Shown: one piece after another, positions 37,363-48,617 of the stretch | Numbering within the stretch: position 1 is the first letter of the stretch | Layout of the letters: each line of letters starts with the position of its first letter | Assembly: GCF_042679605.1 (NCBI RefSeq) | Contig: NZ_JBHTMU010000006.1 | Span: 1 to 64,000, forward strand | Direction: 5' to 3' | DNA length: 64,000 nucleotides | Origin: Litorisediminicola beolgyonensis | GTDB taxonomy: Bacteria > Pseudomonadota > Alphaproteobacteria > Rhodobacterales > Rhodobacteraceae | Program-made: the position numbers and the translations under genes | Notes under the pieces: generated by a model | What the model saw: the letters and a program-made list of their open reading frames with translations, nothing else | What the model was told of the DNA's origin: nothing | Databases searched by the model: none

Positions 37363-38679
37363 TCATCGGCGGGTGCGTTCCGCCGCTCTTAACACATCGT
37401 CGGCGCGGTTCCACGCCGGGCTGCCGCGCGGCAGCAGTCCCAGCGCGCGCGTGGCATGAACGCCCGCGTCCCGCATCCGGCCCTGAAGGGCGTAGCGCTC
37501 GGCGGTCACGACCGAGGCAAGCCCCATCTGGCCGGTCTTGGCGTAGGCAACCGCAAGATCGCGCAGCACACGTCCGTCCTGCGCGTCCCGATCCCGGGCG
37601 CCTTCGAGCGCGACGAGCGCGCCCTTGAAGTCGCCCGCCGCCAGAAGCGCGCGACCGAGCCCGCCGCGGATCAACGCATTGCCCGGCGCGCGGCTCGACG
37701 CAGCGGAATAGACCTGCGCCGCGGCACCGGCCTGCCGGTTCTCCAGAAGGATCTGCCCCTTGAGATCCATGAGGAACGGGTCCGAGGGGCGCAGGGCCAG
37801 GGCCCCGTCGATCGCCTTGAGTGCGCCGCGGAGATCGCTCTGGCGGTGGCGCGCCACGGCCTCGCGCATTAGCGCGATGTCGCGGGTCGGCCCTTCCGAG
37901 ACCCGGCGCAACGTCCATTTCGGCGCGCGTTGGAAGGCCGAGAGCTTGCCCTTGGCGCGGGCGAACCAATAGGCCGCCGTGCCATCGGGCGGATAGGAGC
38001 CGCGCGCGGCGGCGGCGAAGCCTTCGACCGCCCGGAGCCGGTCGCGCGTCAGCGGATGGGTCAGAAGATAGGGGTCCTGCCGCGCGGCCGAGAGCGCCTC
38101 CTGCCCGCGGAAGATGCGCAGGACCTCGGCCGCGCCCTCGGGATCGATCCCGGCGCGCTGCATGTAGCGGATGCCGCTCTGGTCGGCGGCGCTTTCCTCG
38201 GCGCGCGTATGGGCGAGGAAGTTCCGCGCCGCCGCCGATCCGGCACCCGCCCCGATGCCGACCGCCGCTTCCGTCTGCCCGCTTGCCGCGGCGACGGCGG
38301 CCAGCACCGCGCCGAGACCGGCGGCGGTGCGCGCGTTGCGCATGTTCGCGGCGCGGCGGGTGAAGTGGCCATTGGCGATATGGGCGGCCTCATGCGCGAT
38401 CACCGCCTGCAGCGAGCGCGCGGTCTCGAGCTTCAAGACCAGGCCGGAATGGATCAGGATATGGCGGCTGTCGGCGACGAAGGCGTTGAGCGCCCCGTCA
38501 TCGACCAGGAGCACCTTGACCGACCCGGGCGAGAGACCCGCAGCCCGCAGCACCGGCTCGGCCAGTTCGCCCAGCGCGTATTCGATATCGGCATCGCGCA
38601 GGAGCGTGACCGCGCGGGCGGGCAGGGCGCCTGCGACGACAAGCGCGGCCAGGAGGACGAGAAAGCGGAGGCTCTTCAT
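37363..38679 (-). CDS. M48-family metalloprotease with TPR domain (BepA-like)
   Basis: 438 residues with signal peptide ending near ARA-V (residue 23). The zinc site is HEAAH in AVIAHEAAHIANGHF with the third ligand Glu in RAEESAADQSG. The C-terminal half has TPR-like repeats (GALKAIDGALALRPSDPFLMDLKGQILLE and following). This is the BepA/YfgC plan, a periplasmic protease-chaperone that checks LptD and BAM substrates. Divergent from the aminotransferase. Confidence 0.9.
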   Translation of the reverse strand: MKSLRFLVLLAALVVAGALPARAVTLLRDADIEYALGELAEPVLRAAGLSPGSVKVLLVDDGALNAFVADSRHILIHSGLVLKLETARSLQAVIAHEAAHIANGHFTRRAANMRNARTAAGLGAVLAAVAAASGQTEAAVGIGAGAGSAAARNFLAHTRAEESAADQSGIRYMQRAGIDPEGAAEVLRIFRGQEALSAARQDPYLLTHPLTRDRLRAVEGFAAAARGSYPPDGTAAYWFARAKGKLSAFQRAPKWTLRRVSEGPTRDIALMREAVARHRQSDLRGALKAIDGALALRPSDPFLMDLKGQILLENRQAGAAAQVYSAASSRAPGNALIRGGLGRALLAAGDFKGALVALEGARDRDAQDGRVLRDLAVAYAKTGQMGLASVVTAERYALQGRMRDAGVHATRALGLLPRGSPAWNRADDVLRAAERTRR

Positions 38680-38733
38680 TGACCTTGCGCGCCGTTCCTT
38701 ACAGACATTGGGCCGCAGGATAGAGAGGGCAGG

Positions 38734-39879
38734 ATGCGGAACTCAAGGCGCGGAGCGGTCGATCCCTTCATTGTGATGGACGTGATGGAAGAGGCCCGCG
38801 CCGCCGAGGAGGCGGGCCGGTCGATCGTCCACATGGAGGTGGGCCAGCCCGGCACGCCCGCGCCCGCCCGGGCGCGCGAAGCGCTTGGTGTCGCGATGAA
38901 GGACGACGCCCTGGGCTATACAGTGGCGCTGGGGCTTCCGGCGCTCCGGCGACGTATCGCGCGGCATTACGGCGAGCGCTATGGCGTCGATCTCGACCCG
39001 GCCCGGGTGGTGGTCACGCCGGGCTCGTCGGGGGCGTTCCTCCTGGCCTTCACCGCGCTCTTCGATGCGGGCGAGAAGGTCGCGATCGGGCGTCCGGGCT
39101 ATCCCTCCTACCGCCAGATCCTGCGTGCGCTCGATCTTGAACCGGTCGAGGTCGAAAGTGCTGCGTCGCACCGCTACCAGCCGGTGCCGGCCGACCTGGA
39201 GGGGCTGGACTGGCAGGGCCTGATGATCGCCTCGCCGGCCAATCCCACCGGCACCATGCTGGACCGCGGGGCGCTGGGGGCGCTGATCGACTGCGCCGAG
39301 GCGCGGGGCGCGGCCTTTATCTCGGACGAGATCTACCACGGAATCGAATACGAGGCGCGGGCGGTCACGGCGCTCGAACTCTCTGACAAAGTCTGCGTCA
39401 TCAACTCCTTCTCGAAATACTACTCGATGACCGGCTGGCGGGTCGGCTGGATGGTCCTGCCCGAGGCGCAGCTGCGGCAGGTCGAGCGGCTGGCGCAGAA
39501 CCTCTTCATCTGTGCGCCCCATGCCGCGCAGGTGGCGGCCCTGGCGGCGATGGATGCCGAGGAGGAGCTGCAGGCCAATCTCGCCGTCTATGCCGAGAAC
39601 CGCGGCCTGATGCTCGAGGGCCTGCCGAAGGCGGGGTTCACGCGGATCGCGCCTCCGGACGGGGCGTTCTACGTCTATGCCGATGTCTCGGAATTGACCG
39701 AGGACAGCCGCGCCTTCGCAGCCGAGATCCTGCAGGGCGCGGGCGTCGCCGTAACGCCGGGGCTCGATTTCGATCCCGAGCGCGGCGCGACCACCTTGCG
39801 CTTTTCCTATGCCCGCGCGACCGCGGATATCGAGGAGGGTCTTGCACGGCTGGCCCGCTTCATGGAGGACCGCAGGTGA
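38734..39879 (+). CDS. PLP-dependent class I/II aminotransferase
   Basis: 381 residues, fold type I. The PLP lysine is in NSFSKYYSMTGWRVGWM; other motifs are LGYTVALGLPALRRRIARHY, SPANPTGTML and ISDEIYHGIEY. The C-terminal arginine that binds the alpha-carboxylate is in TTLRFSYA. The sequence is of the AspC/AlaA-like type without enough features to name the substrate. Start 38734 follows GGCAGG. Divergent from the M48 protease; 130 bases before ccmA with a repeat element between them. Confidence 0.87.
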   Translation: MRNSRRGAVDPFIVMDVMEEARAAEEAGRSIVHMEVGQPGTPAPARAREALGVAMKDDALGYTVALGLPALRRRIARHYGERYGVDLDPARVVVTPGSSGAFLLAFTALFDAGEKVAIGRPGYPSYRQILRALDLEPVEVESAASHRYQPVPADLEGLDWQGLMIASPANPTGTMLDRGALGALIDCAEARGAAFISDEIYHGIEYEARAVTALELSDKVCVINSFSKYYSMTGWRVGWMVLPEAQLRQVERLAQNLFICAPHAAQVAALAAMDAEEELQANLAVYAENRGLMLEGLPKAGFTRIAPPDGAFYVYADVSELTEDSRAFAAEILQGAGVAVTPGLDFDPERGATTLRFSYARATADIEEGLARLARFMEDRR

Positions 39880-39887
39880 CCCGCGGC

Positions 39888-39964
39888 GCGGGCAGAGGGG
39901 GGCCCTTCGCCCCCCACGTCGCCTGCGGCGCCGTTCCCCCCGCGGATATTTTCGGACAGATGAA
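39888..39964. repeat. Intergenic hairpin element (GGGGGG stem plus GATATTTTCGGACAGA tail)
   Basis: A 7-base-pair hairpin GGGGGGC/GCCCCCC (39897-39903 with 39909-39915), a small CGCC-TGC-GGCG hairpin, then CCCCCCGCGGATATTTTCGG and ACAGATGAA. The plan and the tail match the element at 5728-5780. Sequences of this type are frequent between genes in Rhodobacteraceae in my experience; I could not count them here. Confidence 0.6.
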
Positions 39965-40009
39965 CCGGCGTGGCGGCGCGCGTCTGCCCGGCGTGGGACG
40001 CGCGGAGTG

Positions 40010-40615
40010 ATGCTCGAGTTGCGCGACGTCTCTGTGGCGCGCGGGGGCGTGCCGGTGCTCGAAAGGGTGAGCCTGTCGCTTGGCGCAGGCGAGGCGCTGG
40101 TGTTGCGCGGGCCGAACGGCGCGGGCAAGACGACACTTCTGCGCGCCGTCGCGGGCCTTCAGCCGGTCGAATCCGGTGAGATAATGGGCGCCGAGGAGGT
40201 GGCCTATGCGGGCCATGCCGACGGGTTGAAGCCGACGCTGAGCGTCGCGGAGAACCTGAGTTTCTGGGCGCGCGTCTTCGGGCAAGACGGGATCGAGGCG
40301 GCGCTGTCGGGCTTTGACCTGGAGACGCTCGTCGACCGTCCCGCGGGTCAGCTGTCGGCCGGGCAGAAGCGGCGGCTGGGGCTCGCACGGCTTATGGTGA
40401 CGGGTCGCCGGGTCTGGGTTCTGGACGAGCCTACCGTGTCGCTCGACACCGCGTCCGTCGCGCGCTTCGCCGATGCGGTGCGCGCCCATCTCGCGGGCGG
40501 CGGCGCTGCGCTCATGGCCACCCATATCGACCTCGGGCTCGACAGCGCGGTGCTTGACGTTTCGCGCTTCCGCGCCGAGCCGCGCGTGGCGGCCAGCGAC
40601 GAGGCGTTCCTGTGA
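40010..40615 (+). CDS. ccmA: Cytochrome c biogenesis haem ABC exporter ATPase CcmA
   Basis: 201 residues, the small CcmA size. Walker A GPNGAGKTTLL near 37-47, signature LSAGQKRRLGLARL, Walker B WVLDEPTVSLD. Start ATG 40010 follows GGAG at short spacing; the long upstream frame crosses the repeat element and is rejected. It energises CcmB/CcmC-mediated loading of haem on CcmE. First gene of ccmABCDG. Confidence 0.93.
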   Translation: MLELRDVSVARGGVPVLERVSLSLGAGEALVLRGPNGAGKTTLLRAVAGLQPVESGEIMGAEEVAYAGHADGLKPTLSVAENLSFWARVFGQDGIEAALSGFDLETLVDRPAGQLSAGQKRRLGLARLMVTGRRVWVLDEPTVSLDTASVARFADAVRAHLAGGGAALMATHIDLGLDSAVLDVSRFRAEPRVAASDEAFL

Positions 40616-41268
40616 CCGCGCTCCTGATCCGCGATCTGGCGCTCGCGGTGCGGGCGGGCGGCGGCTTTGGCCTCGGGCTTGCGTTCTTCCTTATCGTGAC
40701 AGTGCTGGTGCCCCTGGGCGTGGGGCCCGAGACCCTGACGCTGTCGGTGATCGCGCCGGGCATCCTCTGGATCGGGGCGCTTTTGGCGTGCCTTTTGTCG
40801 CTCGACCGCATCTTCGCGCTCGACCGCGAGGACGGGTCTCTCGATCTCCTGGCCACGGCGCCGCTGCCGCTGGAAGGGGTGGTGGCGGTCAAGGCGCTGG
40901 CGCATTGGATCACCACCGGATTGCCGCTGGTCATCGCCGCCCCGGCGCTCGGGGTGCTTCTGAACCTGCCGTCCGGCGGATATCTCTGGCTGTTCCTGTC
41001 GCTCCTGATCGGCACGCCGGCGCTCTCGGTCATCGGCGCGTTCGGCGCGGCGCTCACCGTGGGGCTGCGCCGCGGCGGGCTTCTGATGTCGCTCCTGGTC
41101 CTGCCGCTCTACGTGCCGACGCTTGTCTTCGGGGCCGAGGCGGCGCGGCGCGGGGCGGCGGGGCTCGCGGTCGAGACGCCGCTTCTGCTTCTGGCGGGGA
41201 TCAGCCTCGGGGCCTTTGCGCTCTTGCCCTTCGCGGGCGCGGCGGTGCTCAGGATCAACCTGCGCTGA
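40612..41268 (+). CDS. ccmB: Haem exporter membrane protein CcmB
   Basis: 218 residues, six membrane helices, GTG start overlapping the ccmA stop (GTGA). Family motifs: RDLALAVRAGGGFG at the N terminus, LWIGALLACLLSLDRIFALDREDGSLDLL with the charged cytoplasmic loop, and LLVLPLYVPTLVFG. It forms the membrane part of the CcmAB exporter with CcmC. Length is normal. Confidence 0.93.
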   Translation: MTALLIRDLALAVRAGGGFGLGLAFFLIVTVLVPLGVGPETLTLSVIAPGILWIGALLACLLSLDRIFALDREDGSLDLLATAPLPLEGVVAVKALAHWITTGLPLVIAAPALGVLLNLPSGGYLWLFLSLLIGTPALSVIGAFGAALTVGLRRGGLLMSLLVLPLYVPTLVFGAEAARRGAAGLAVETPLLLLAGISLGAFALLPFAGAAVLRINLR

Positions 41269-41310
41269 TGTGAATTGAACGCCGCGCGGCAAGCGGCTAG
41301 GGGAGAACAC

Positions 41311-42039
41311 ATGTCGCTTTGGGAATATGCCAACCCGGTCAAGTTCACCCGCGTGGTGGATCGCGTGCTGACACCGGTCTCGGTGGTCGCGGCGCTCTGC
41401 GTCGGGATCGGCCTGTTTTGGGGGTTCTTCTTCACGCCGGACGATTTCCGCCAGGGCTCGACGGTGAAGATCATCTACATCCACGTGCCGTCCGCACTCA
41501 TGGCGATCAACGCCTGGGCGATGATGCTGGTGGCCTCGCTGATCTGGATCGTGCGGCGTCACCACGTGAGCGCTCTTGCGGCGCGGGCCGCGGCGCCGGT
41601 GGGCGCGGTGATGACGCTGGTGGCGCTGGTGACGGGGGCCTTCTGGGGGCAGCCGATGTGGGGCACCTGGTGGGTCTGGGACCCGCGCCTGACCTCGTTC
41701 CTGATCCTCTTTCTCTTCTATCTCGGCTACATCGCGCTCTGGGAGGCGATCGAGGACCCGGACACGGCGGCGGATCTGACTTCGATCCTCTGCCTTGTCG
41801 GCTCGGTCTTCGCCTTCCTGTCGCGCTACGCGGTTCTGTTCTGGAACCAGGGGTTGCACCAGGGCGCGACCCTGTCGATGGACAAGGAAGAGAACATCTC
41901 GGACGTGTTCTGGCAGCCGCTTGTGCTGACCATGGTGGGCTTCGGGCTGGTCTTCGTGGCGCTGGTCCTCCTGCGGACCCGGACCGAGATCCGCGTGCGC
42001 AGGCTCAAGGCGCTGATCGCGAAGGAGCGGATGGCATGA
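41311..42039 (+). CDS. ccmC: Haem handling protein CcmC
   Basis: 242 residues from ATG 41311 after GGGGAG. Six membrane helices and the haem-binding tryptophan-rich loop GTWWVWDPRLTS; axial His residues in IHVPSA and WNQGLHQGATL. CcmC transfers haem to CcmE in system I cytochrome c maturation. Confidence 0.95.
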   Translation: MSLWEYANPVKFTRVVDRVLTPVSVVAALCVGIGLFWGFFFTPDDFRQGSTVKIIYIHVPSALMAINAWAMMLVASLIWIVRRHHVSALAARAAAPVGAVMTLVALVTGAFWGQPMWGTWWVWDPRLTSFLILFLFYLGYIALWEAIEDPDTAADLTSILCLVGSVFAFLSRYAVLFWNQGLHQGATLSMDKEENISDVFWQPLVLTMVGFGLVFVALVLLRTRTEIRVRRLKALIAKERMA

Positions 42040-42188
42040 TGCCGGAACTGGGCAAATACGCGGTCTACGTGCTCTCGGCCTATGGCGTGTCGCTGGCGCT
42101 TCTGGCGGCGCTGATCTGGCTCAGCCTGCGCCGCTCGGCACAGGTGAAATCCGAGCTCGACAAGGTGGAGCGGCGCGATGCGCGTTAA
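42036..42188 (+). CDS. ccmD: Haem exporter protein CcmD
   Basis: 50 residues, overlapping the ccmC stop (ATGATG; 42036 or 42039). One membrane helix (YAVYVLSAYGVSLALLAALIWL) followed by a charged tail (RRSAQVKSELDKVERR), the CcmD pattern. It releases holo-CcmE from the CcmABC complex. It overlaps ccmG by 11 bases. Confidence 0.9.
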   Translation: MMPELGKYAVYVLSAYGVSLALLAALIWLSLRRSAQVKSELDKVERRDAR

Positions 42189-42720
42189 GCCGTTGATGCT
42201 TCTGCCGCCGCTGGTCTTCGCGGCCTTCGCCGGGCTGGCCTTTGTCGGCATGTTCCGCGAGGACCCGCAGGGGCTGCCCTCGACCCGGGTCGGACGGGAG
42301 GCGCCGAGCCTGCCCGTCGAGGGGCTGGAGGGCTACACGGCGATCTCGCGCGAGATGGTGGCCTCGGGAGAAGTGACGCTGGTGAATTTCTGGGCGAGCT
42401 GGTGCCCGCCCTGCCGCGTCGAGCACCCGGTGCTGATGGAGATGGCCGCCGATGGTCTGCCGATCCTCGGCGTGAACTTCAAGGACCAGGCCGGGTCGGC
42501 GCTGAGCTATCTCGAGGATGAGGACAACCCGTTCAAGGCGGTGGCGTTCGATCCCCAGGGCCGCAGCGCCATCGAATGGGGCGTGACGGCGCCGCCGGAG
42601 ACCTTCATCCTCGACGGGGAGGGCACGGTGCTGTTCCGGTTTGCCGGACCTCTGGTCGGATCGGATTACGAGCAGCGCTTCCTGCCCGCGCTCGAAGAGG
42701 CGCTGGAGTCTCAGCAGTAA
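42178..42720 (+). CDS. ccmG: Thiol:disulfide interchange protein CcmG (DsbE)
   Basis: 180 residues. An N-terminal signal anchor (residues 6-25) is followed by a thioredoxin fold with WCPPC at 75-79, and GVTAPPETFILDGEG with the cis-Pro. It reduces the CXXCH motif of apocytochrome c. It ends the local ccm operon; ccmE, ccmF and ccmH are not in the window. Confidence 0.95.
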   Translation: MRVKPLMLLPPLVFAAFAGLAFVGMFREDPQGLPSTRVGREAPSLPVEGLEGYTAISREMVASGEVTLVNFWASWCPPCRVEHPVLMEMAADGLPILGVNFKDQAGSALSYLEDEDNPFKAVAFDPQGRSAIEWGVTAPPETFILDGEGTVLFRFAGPLVGSDYEQRFLPALEEALESQQ

Positions 42721-42776
42721 GGTCGGCACGTCTTGCGGGACGGACGGCGTCACCTCTCACGAAATGTCGTCCGCGG

Positions 42777-42843
42777 GCGCGTTCCGAAGCGGAACGCGCG
42801 CGAAATCCGGCTCGGATTTCGTGCGGATTTCACCGAAATCCGC
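42777..42843. repeat. Tandem hairpin element, locus 3 (three hairpins)
   Basis: Three perfect hairpins with 3-base loops: GCGCGTTCCG-aag-CGGAACGCGC (42777-42799), CGAAATCCG-gct-CGGATTTCG (42801-42821) and GCGGATTTC-acc-GAAATCCGC (42823-42843). The latter two share the GGATTTCG/CGAAATCC core with locus 1. It lies between the convergent ccmG and AtoE-like genes. Confidence 0.75.
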
Positions 42844-42852
42844 GTGCCAACG

Positions 42853-42884
42853 AAAACGCCCCCGCCGGAGGTCCGGCAGGGGCG
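42853..42884 (-). terminator. Intrinsic terminator of the AtoE-like gene
   Basis: A 12-base stem (42857-42868 with 42873-42884, one mismatch, loop AGGT) is followed on the minus strand by TTTTCG. It is 33 bases after the AtoE-like stop. Confidence 0.7.
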
Positions 42885-42916
42885 CTTCAGTCATGTGTCG
42901 CTTCAAGCGCGCTGCC

Positions 42917-44224
42917 TTACAGGAAGGTCAGCCCGAGAGCTATGATCGCGCCCGACAGGATCAGGTGCACCATGCAGAACCCCATGATGTCCTTGGCCTT
43001 CAGACCGGCGATGCCGAGGATCGGCAGGGCCCAGAACGGCTGCACCATATTGGTCCAGGCATCCCCCCAGGCCACGGCCATCGAGGCCCGCGCCAGATCG
43101 GTGCCGAGCGCCTCGGCCGCAGGCAGAACCACCGGCGCCTGCACGGCCCACTGACCGCCGCCCGAGGGCACGAAGAAGTTCACGAGGCCCGCCGAGAGGA
43201 ACGACCAGAAGGGCAGGGTCGTCGCCGACGCGAAGCCGATGATCGCCTCGGAGATTGTCGCGGCGAGGCCCGACTGCACCATGATCGCCATGATCCCGGC
43301 ATAGAAGGGGAACTGGATCACGATCCCGGCGCCGCCCTGGACCGCTTCCTGCAGCGAGTCGAGCAGGTTGCGCGGGGTGCCGTGCAGGATGATCGCCAGC
43401 GTCAGGAAGAGGAAGTTGATCACGTTGAGCGACAACCCGCCGCCGGTTGCGAAATACTGGATCAGCCAGGCCGCGCCCGCGGCCCCCACGAGCCAGGCGA
43501 GGATGCGGCTGTTCTCGACCCGGTCGGCCGGCGTTGGCTCGGTCTTGGTCTCGGTGTGCTTTTCCTCGAGAAGCTTCGGATCGACGAAAATCTCCTCGCC
43601 TTCCTTCGGCATCATCGCGCGGTTGATGAACGGCACGGCAACGAAGAGCGCGGCGACGATGATCAGGTTGTAATAGGAAAAGATCGTCTCCGAGGTCGGG
43701 ATCACGCCGGTGATGTCGACGAAGGGGTGCCCCTCGGTCGCGATCGACAGCGGCACCGAGCCCGCGAGCCCGCCATGCCAGACGATGAAGCCCGAATAGG
43801 CCGAGGCGACCAGCAGCCGGTAATCGACCTTGATCTGACGTGCGAGCTCCTTGGCGAAGAGCGCGCCGACGACAAGGCCGAAGCCCCAGTTGATCCAGCT
43901 TGCCGCGAGCGACACGAAGGACACCAGGAGGATCGCTCCGCCGGGAGTGTTCGCCGTGGCGGCGAGCGCCGAGAGGCCACGGCGCACCAGCGGCGTCGAA
44001 GCCATCATGTAGCCGGTCACCAGGACCAGCAGCATCTGCATCGAAAAGGTCAGGAGCGACCAGAACCCGTCGCCCCAGATCGTGACGACCTGAAGCGGCG
44101 AGGTGCCCTCGACCAGCATCGCCGCAACCGCCGCGACGAGGGTGAGAACGAGGACGAAAACGAACGGGTCGGGCAGGTAGCGGTCAACTACCCGCACCAT
44201 CGGGCGCGAGAGCGCATTGAGCAT
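42917..44224 (-). CDS. AtoE-type short-chain fatty acid transporter
   Basis: 435 residues from ATG 44224 after GGAGGAG, with about 11-12 membrane segments. Blocks of the AtoE/TIGR00366 family are visible: RYLPDPFVFVLVLT near the N terminus, AASWINWGFGLVVGALFAKELAR, SAYSGFIVWHGGLAGS, VNFFVPSGGGQWAVQAPV and GDAWTNMVQPFWALP. The E. coli member is thought to import short-chain fatty acids. No ato or butyrate genes are adjacent, so the substrate is inferred from the family. Confidence 0.88.
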   Translation of the reverse strand: MLNALSRPMVRVVDRYLPDPFVFVLVLTLVAAVAAMLVEGTSPLQVVTIWGDGFWSLLTFSMQMLLVLVTGYMMASTPLVRRGLSALAATANTPGGAILLVSFVSLAASWINWGFGLVVGALFAKELARQIKVDYRLLVASAYSGFIVWHGGLAGSVPLSIATEGHPFVDITGVIPTSETIFSYYNLIIVAALFVAVPFINRAMMPKEGEEIFVDPKLLEEKHTETKTEPTPADRVENSRILAWLVGAAGAAWLIQYFATGGGLSLNVINFLFLTLAIILHGTPRNLLDSLQEAVQGGAGIVIQFPFYAGIMAIMVQSGLAATISEAIIGFASATTLPFWSFLSAGLVNFFVPSGGGQWAVQAPVVLPAAEALGTDLARASMAVAWGDAWTNMVQPFWALPILGIAGLKAKDIMGFCMVHLILSGAIIALGLTFL

Positions 44225-44413
44225 GGGGACTGTCTCCTCCGTTAAAACATGCGGCCCGCATCGCGGGCTCTTTGAGGGGTGAGCTAGGTCAAATGCCCTG
44301 ATTTTCCAACGATATCCCGGCGTTGCAGTCTCCGTGCGGCATCTGCGCACAGGCGTGCGCGCTCACCGGGACGTGTCTGGACAGCGCAAGGTCAATGGCG
44401 GACCTTGCCCGCG

Positions 44414-44761
44414 ATGACCATTCTGCGCCCCTTCCTGATCCTCCTGCTGGTCCTCGCGCTCCTGCCCGTGGGCGGGTATCTGCGCGCGATGGACAGGGCA
44501 GCAGACGGCGCGGGCGTGGTCTCGCTCTCTGAAGGCACGGACGCGGTCCGACCGAAGGTTGCCCCGACGCTGCGCGCAGTATCCGCGCGCCAGTGCCGGA
44601 CGGCGCTGGTTCCGGGCGGCAGCTGCGCGGCACCGGCGCTCCTCGTCGAGACTGCGGACTGGCCCGAGCGTGTCCTGGGCGACCACGAGAGACCTGCGTC
44701 CAGGCGAACGGCGGAGGGGCTGGCGCATGTGCCGCCTCGCGCGCCTCCGCGACGAGCCTGA
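44414..44761 (+). CDS. Hypothetical exported protein
   Basis: 115 residues from ATG 44414 (TTG 44405 possible). A hydrophobic N terminus MTILRPFLILLLVLALLPVGGYL would be a signal peptide or anchor; the rest is Arg/Ala-rich with a Cys pair region (RQCRTALVPGGSCAAPALLVE). No family is recognised. It lies 66 bases before the L,D-transpeptidase and is divergent from the AtoE-like gene. Composition is like its neighbours. Confidence 0.5.
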   Translation: MTILRPFLILLLVLALLPVGGYLRAMDRAADGAGVVSLSEGTDAVRPKVAPTLRAVSARQCRTALVPGGSCAAPALLVETADWPERVLGDHERPASRRTAEGLAHVPPRAPPRRA

Positions 44762-44827
44762 CGGCTTTTCCCGCACGACCGGCGCATCGCGCCGTCGTTC
44801 CGTCAGACTTTTCCAAGGATAGACCAG

Positions 44828-45529
44828 ATGTTCACACGCAGACACGTCCTCGCCCTCGGCGGCGCGGCGGCGCTTGCCGCCTGCGCACCCCGGCGCGAGA
44901 CCGAGATCACCCGCGCCGCGACGGCGCCGCTTTCCCCAGAGCCGCCGCTTCCCGCGATCTACGGCGCGATACATGACGAACCCTACCCGGTGCCCGCCAT
45001 TCCGCCCGGGACCCTGAAGCCGGAGCATTGGCGGCGCGAAGTGCCCAACCCCTGGACGGGTCGCAGCCGGGGCGACATCGTCATCGACCCAGATGCCGGG
45101 ATCCTGCACTTCATCGACACGCCCGAGATCGCGACGCGCTACGCGGTGTCGGTCGGCGCGGCGGGCTTCGCCTGGGAGGGGACCGCGCGCCTGCAATTCG
45201 CGCGCGCATGGCCGCGCTGGAAGGTGCCCGAGACGATGATCGCGCGGAAGCCCGAGCTCGCGCCCTATTCGGTCAGCAATGGCGGGATGGATCCCGGTCC
45301 TGGCAATCCGCTCGGCGCGCGGGCGCTCTACCTCTTCAAGAACGGCAAGGACACGCTCTACCGGGTCCATGGCGATGCGGTGCCGCAGGAGCTTGGCCGC
45401 GCGGTGTCCTCGGGCTGCATCCGGATGCTGAACCACGACGTGATCCACCTGCACGCCAAACATGTGCATGGCGCTTCCGTCACGGTCCTGCCGTCGATCA
45501 AGCCCAAGGGACTTGGCGCGCTCTACTGA
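44828..45529 (+). CDS. L,D-transpeptidase (YkuD domain) lipoprotein
   Basis: 233 residues. N terminus MFTRRHVLALGGAAALAAC has twin Arg and a lipobox (LAAC, Cys19), so it may be a Tat-exported or lipoprotein form. The YkuD domain spans about 75-230: INPDAGILHF-type start (IDPDAGILHFIDT), YRVHGDAVP with H181, and SSGCIRMLNHDVIHL with the catalytic C197. It cross-links or attaches peptides to peptidoglycan by 3-3 linkages. A bidirectional terminator follows. Confidence 0.92.
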   Translation: MFTRRHVLALGGAAALAACAPRRETEITRAATAPLSPEPPLPAIYGAIHDEPYPVPAIPPGTLKPEHWRREVPNPWTGRSRGDIVIDPDAGILHFIDTPEIATRYAVSVGAAGFAWEGTARLQFARAWPRWKVPETMIARKPELAPYSVSNGGMDPGPGNPLGARALYLFKNGKDTLYRVHGDAVPQELGRAVSSGCIRMLNHDVIHLHAKHVHGASVTVLPSIKPKGLGALY

Positions 45530-45546
45530 ACCAAAGCACCGAACGC

Positions 45547-45578
45547 AAAAAGGCCCCGACGTCGCCGTCGGGGCCTTT
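45547..45578. terminator. Bidirectional intrinsic terminator
   Basis: AAAAA, perfect 10-base-pair stem GGCCCCGACG-TCGC-CGTCGGGGCC (45552-45575), then TTT. It serves the L,D-transpeptidase on the plus strand and aconitase on the minus strand, 21 and 17 bases from their stops. Confidence 0.88.
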
Positions 45579-45599
45579 CCGTGTCAGCTCAGCCTGAGA

Positions 45600-48389
<2,790 letters not shown>

Positions 48390-48488
48390 CAGGAGCCTCC
48401 CTGGCGTCTGTTGCGGAAAATCCGGGATAAGGGCCTATTGCCCGATAGGACCCCGGCGTTCAAGCGGCTGAAACAAGTTGTGTATACC

Positions 48489-48500
48489 ATTGTGCACAAT
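48489..48500. promoter_or_regulatory. Perfect palindrome between acnA and the DUF1223 gene
   Basis: ATTGTGCACAAT is a perfect 12-base palindrome, preceded by a similar half site TTGTGTATACC (48477-48487). It lies 100 bases before acnA and 118 bases before the DUF1223 gene. The shape fits GntR-type operators; no regulator can be named. Confidence 0.4.
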
Positions 48501-48617
48501 TGTCGCGCCCCGGCGCCCTCGCGGGACCCGAGCACGCTCTCTCTCAAAACCTTGATTGGTTATTTCAGTTCCCGCTGGCTATCGGAATGTATGCAAACGC
48601 CCACCAAGAGGTCGCAG

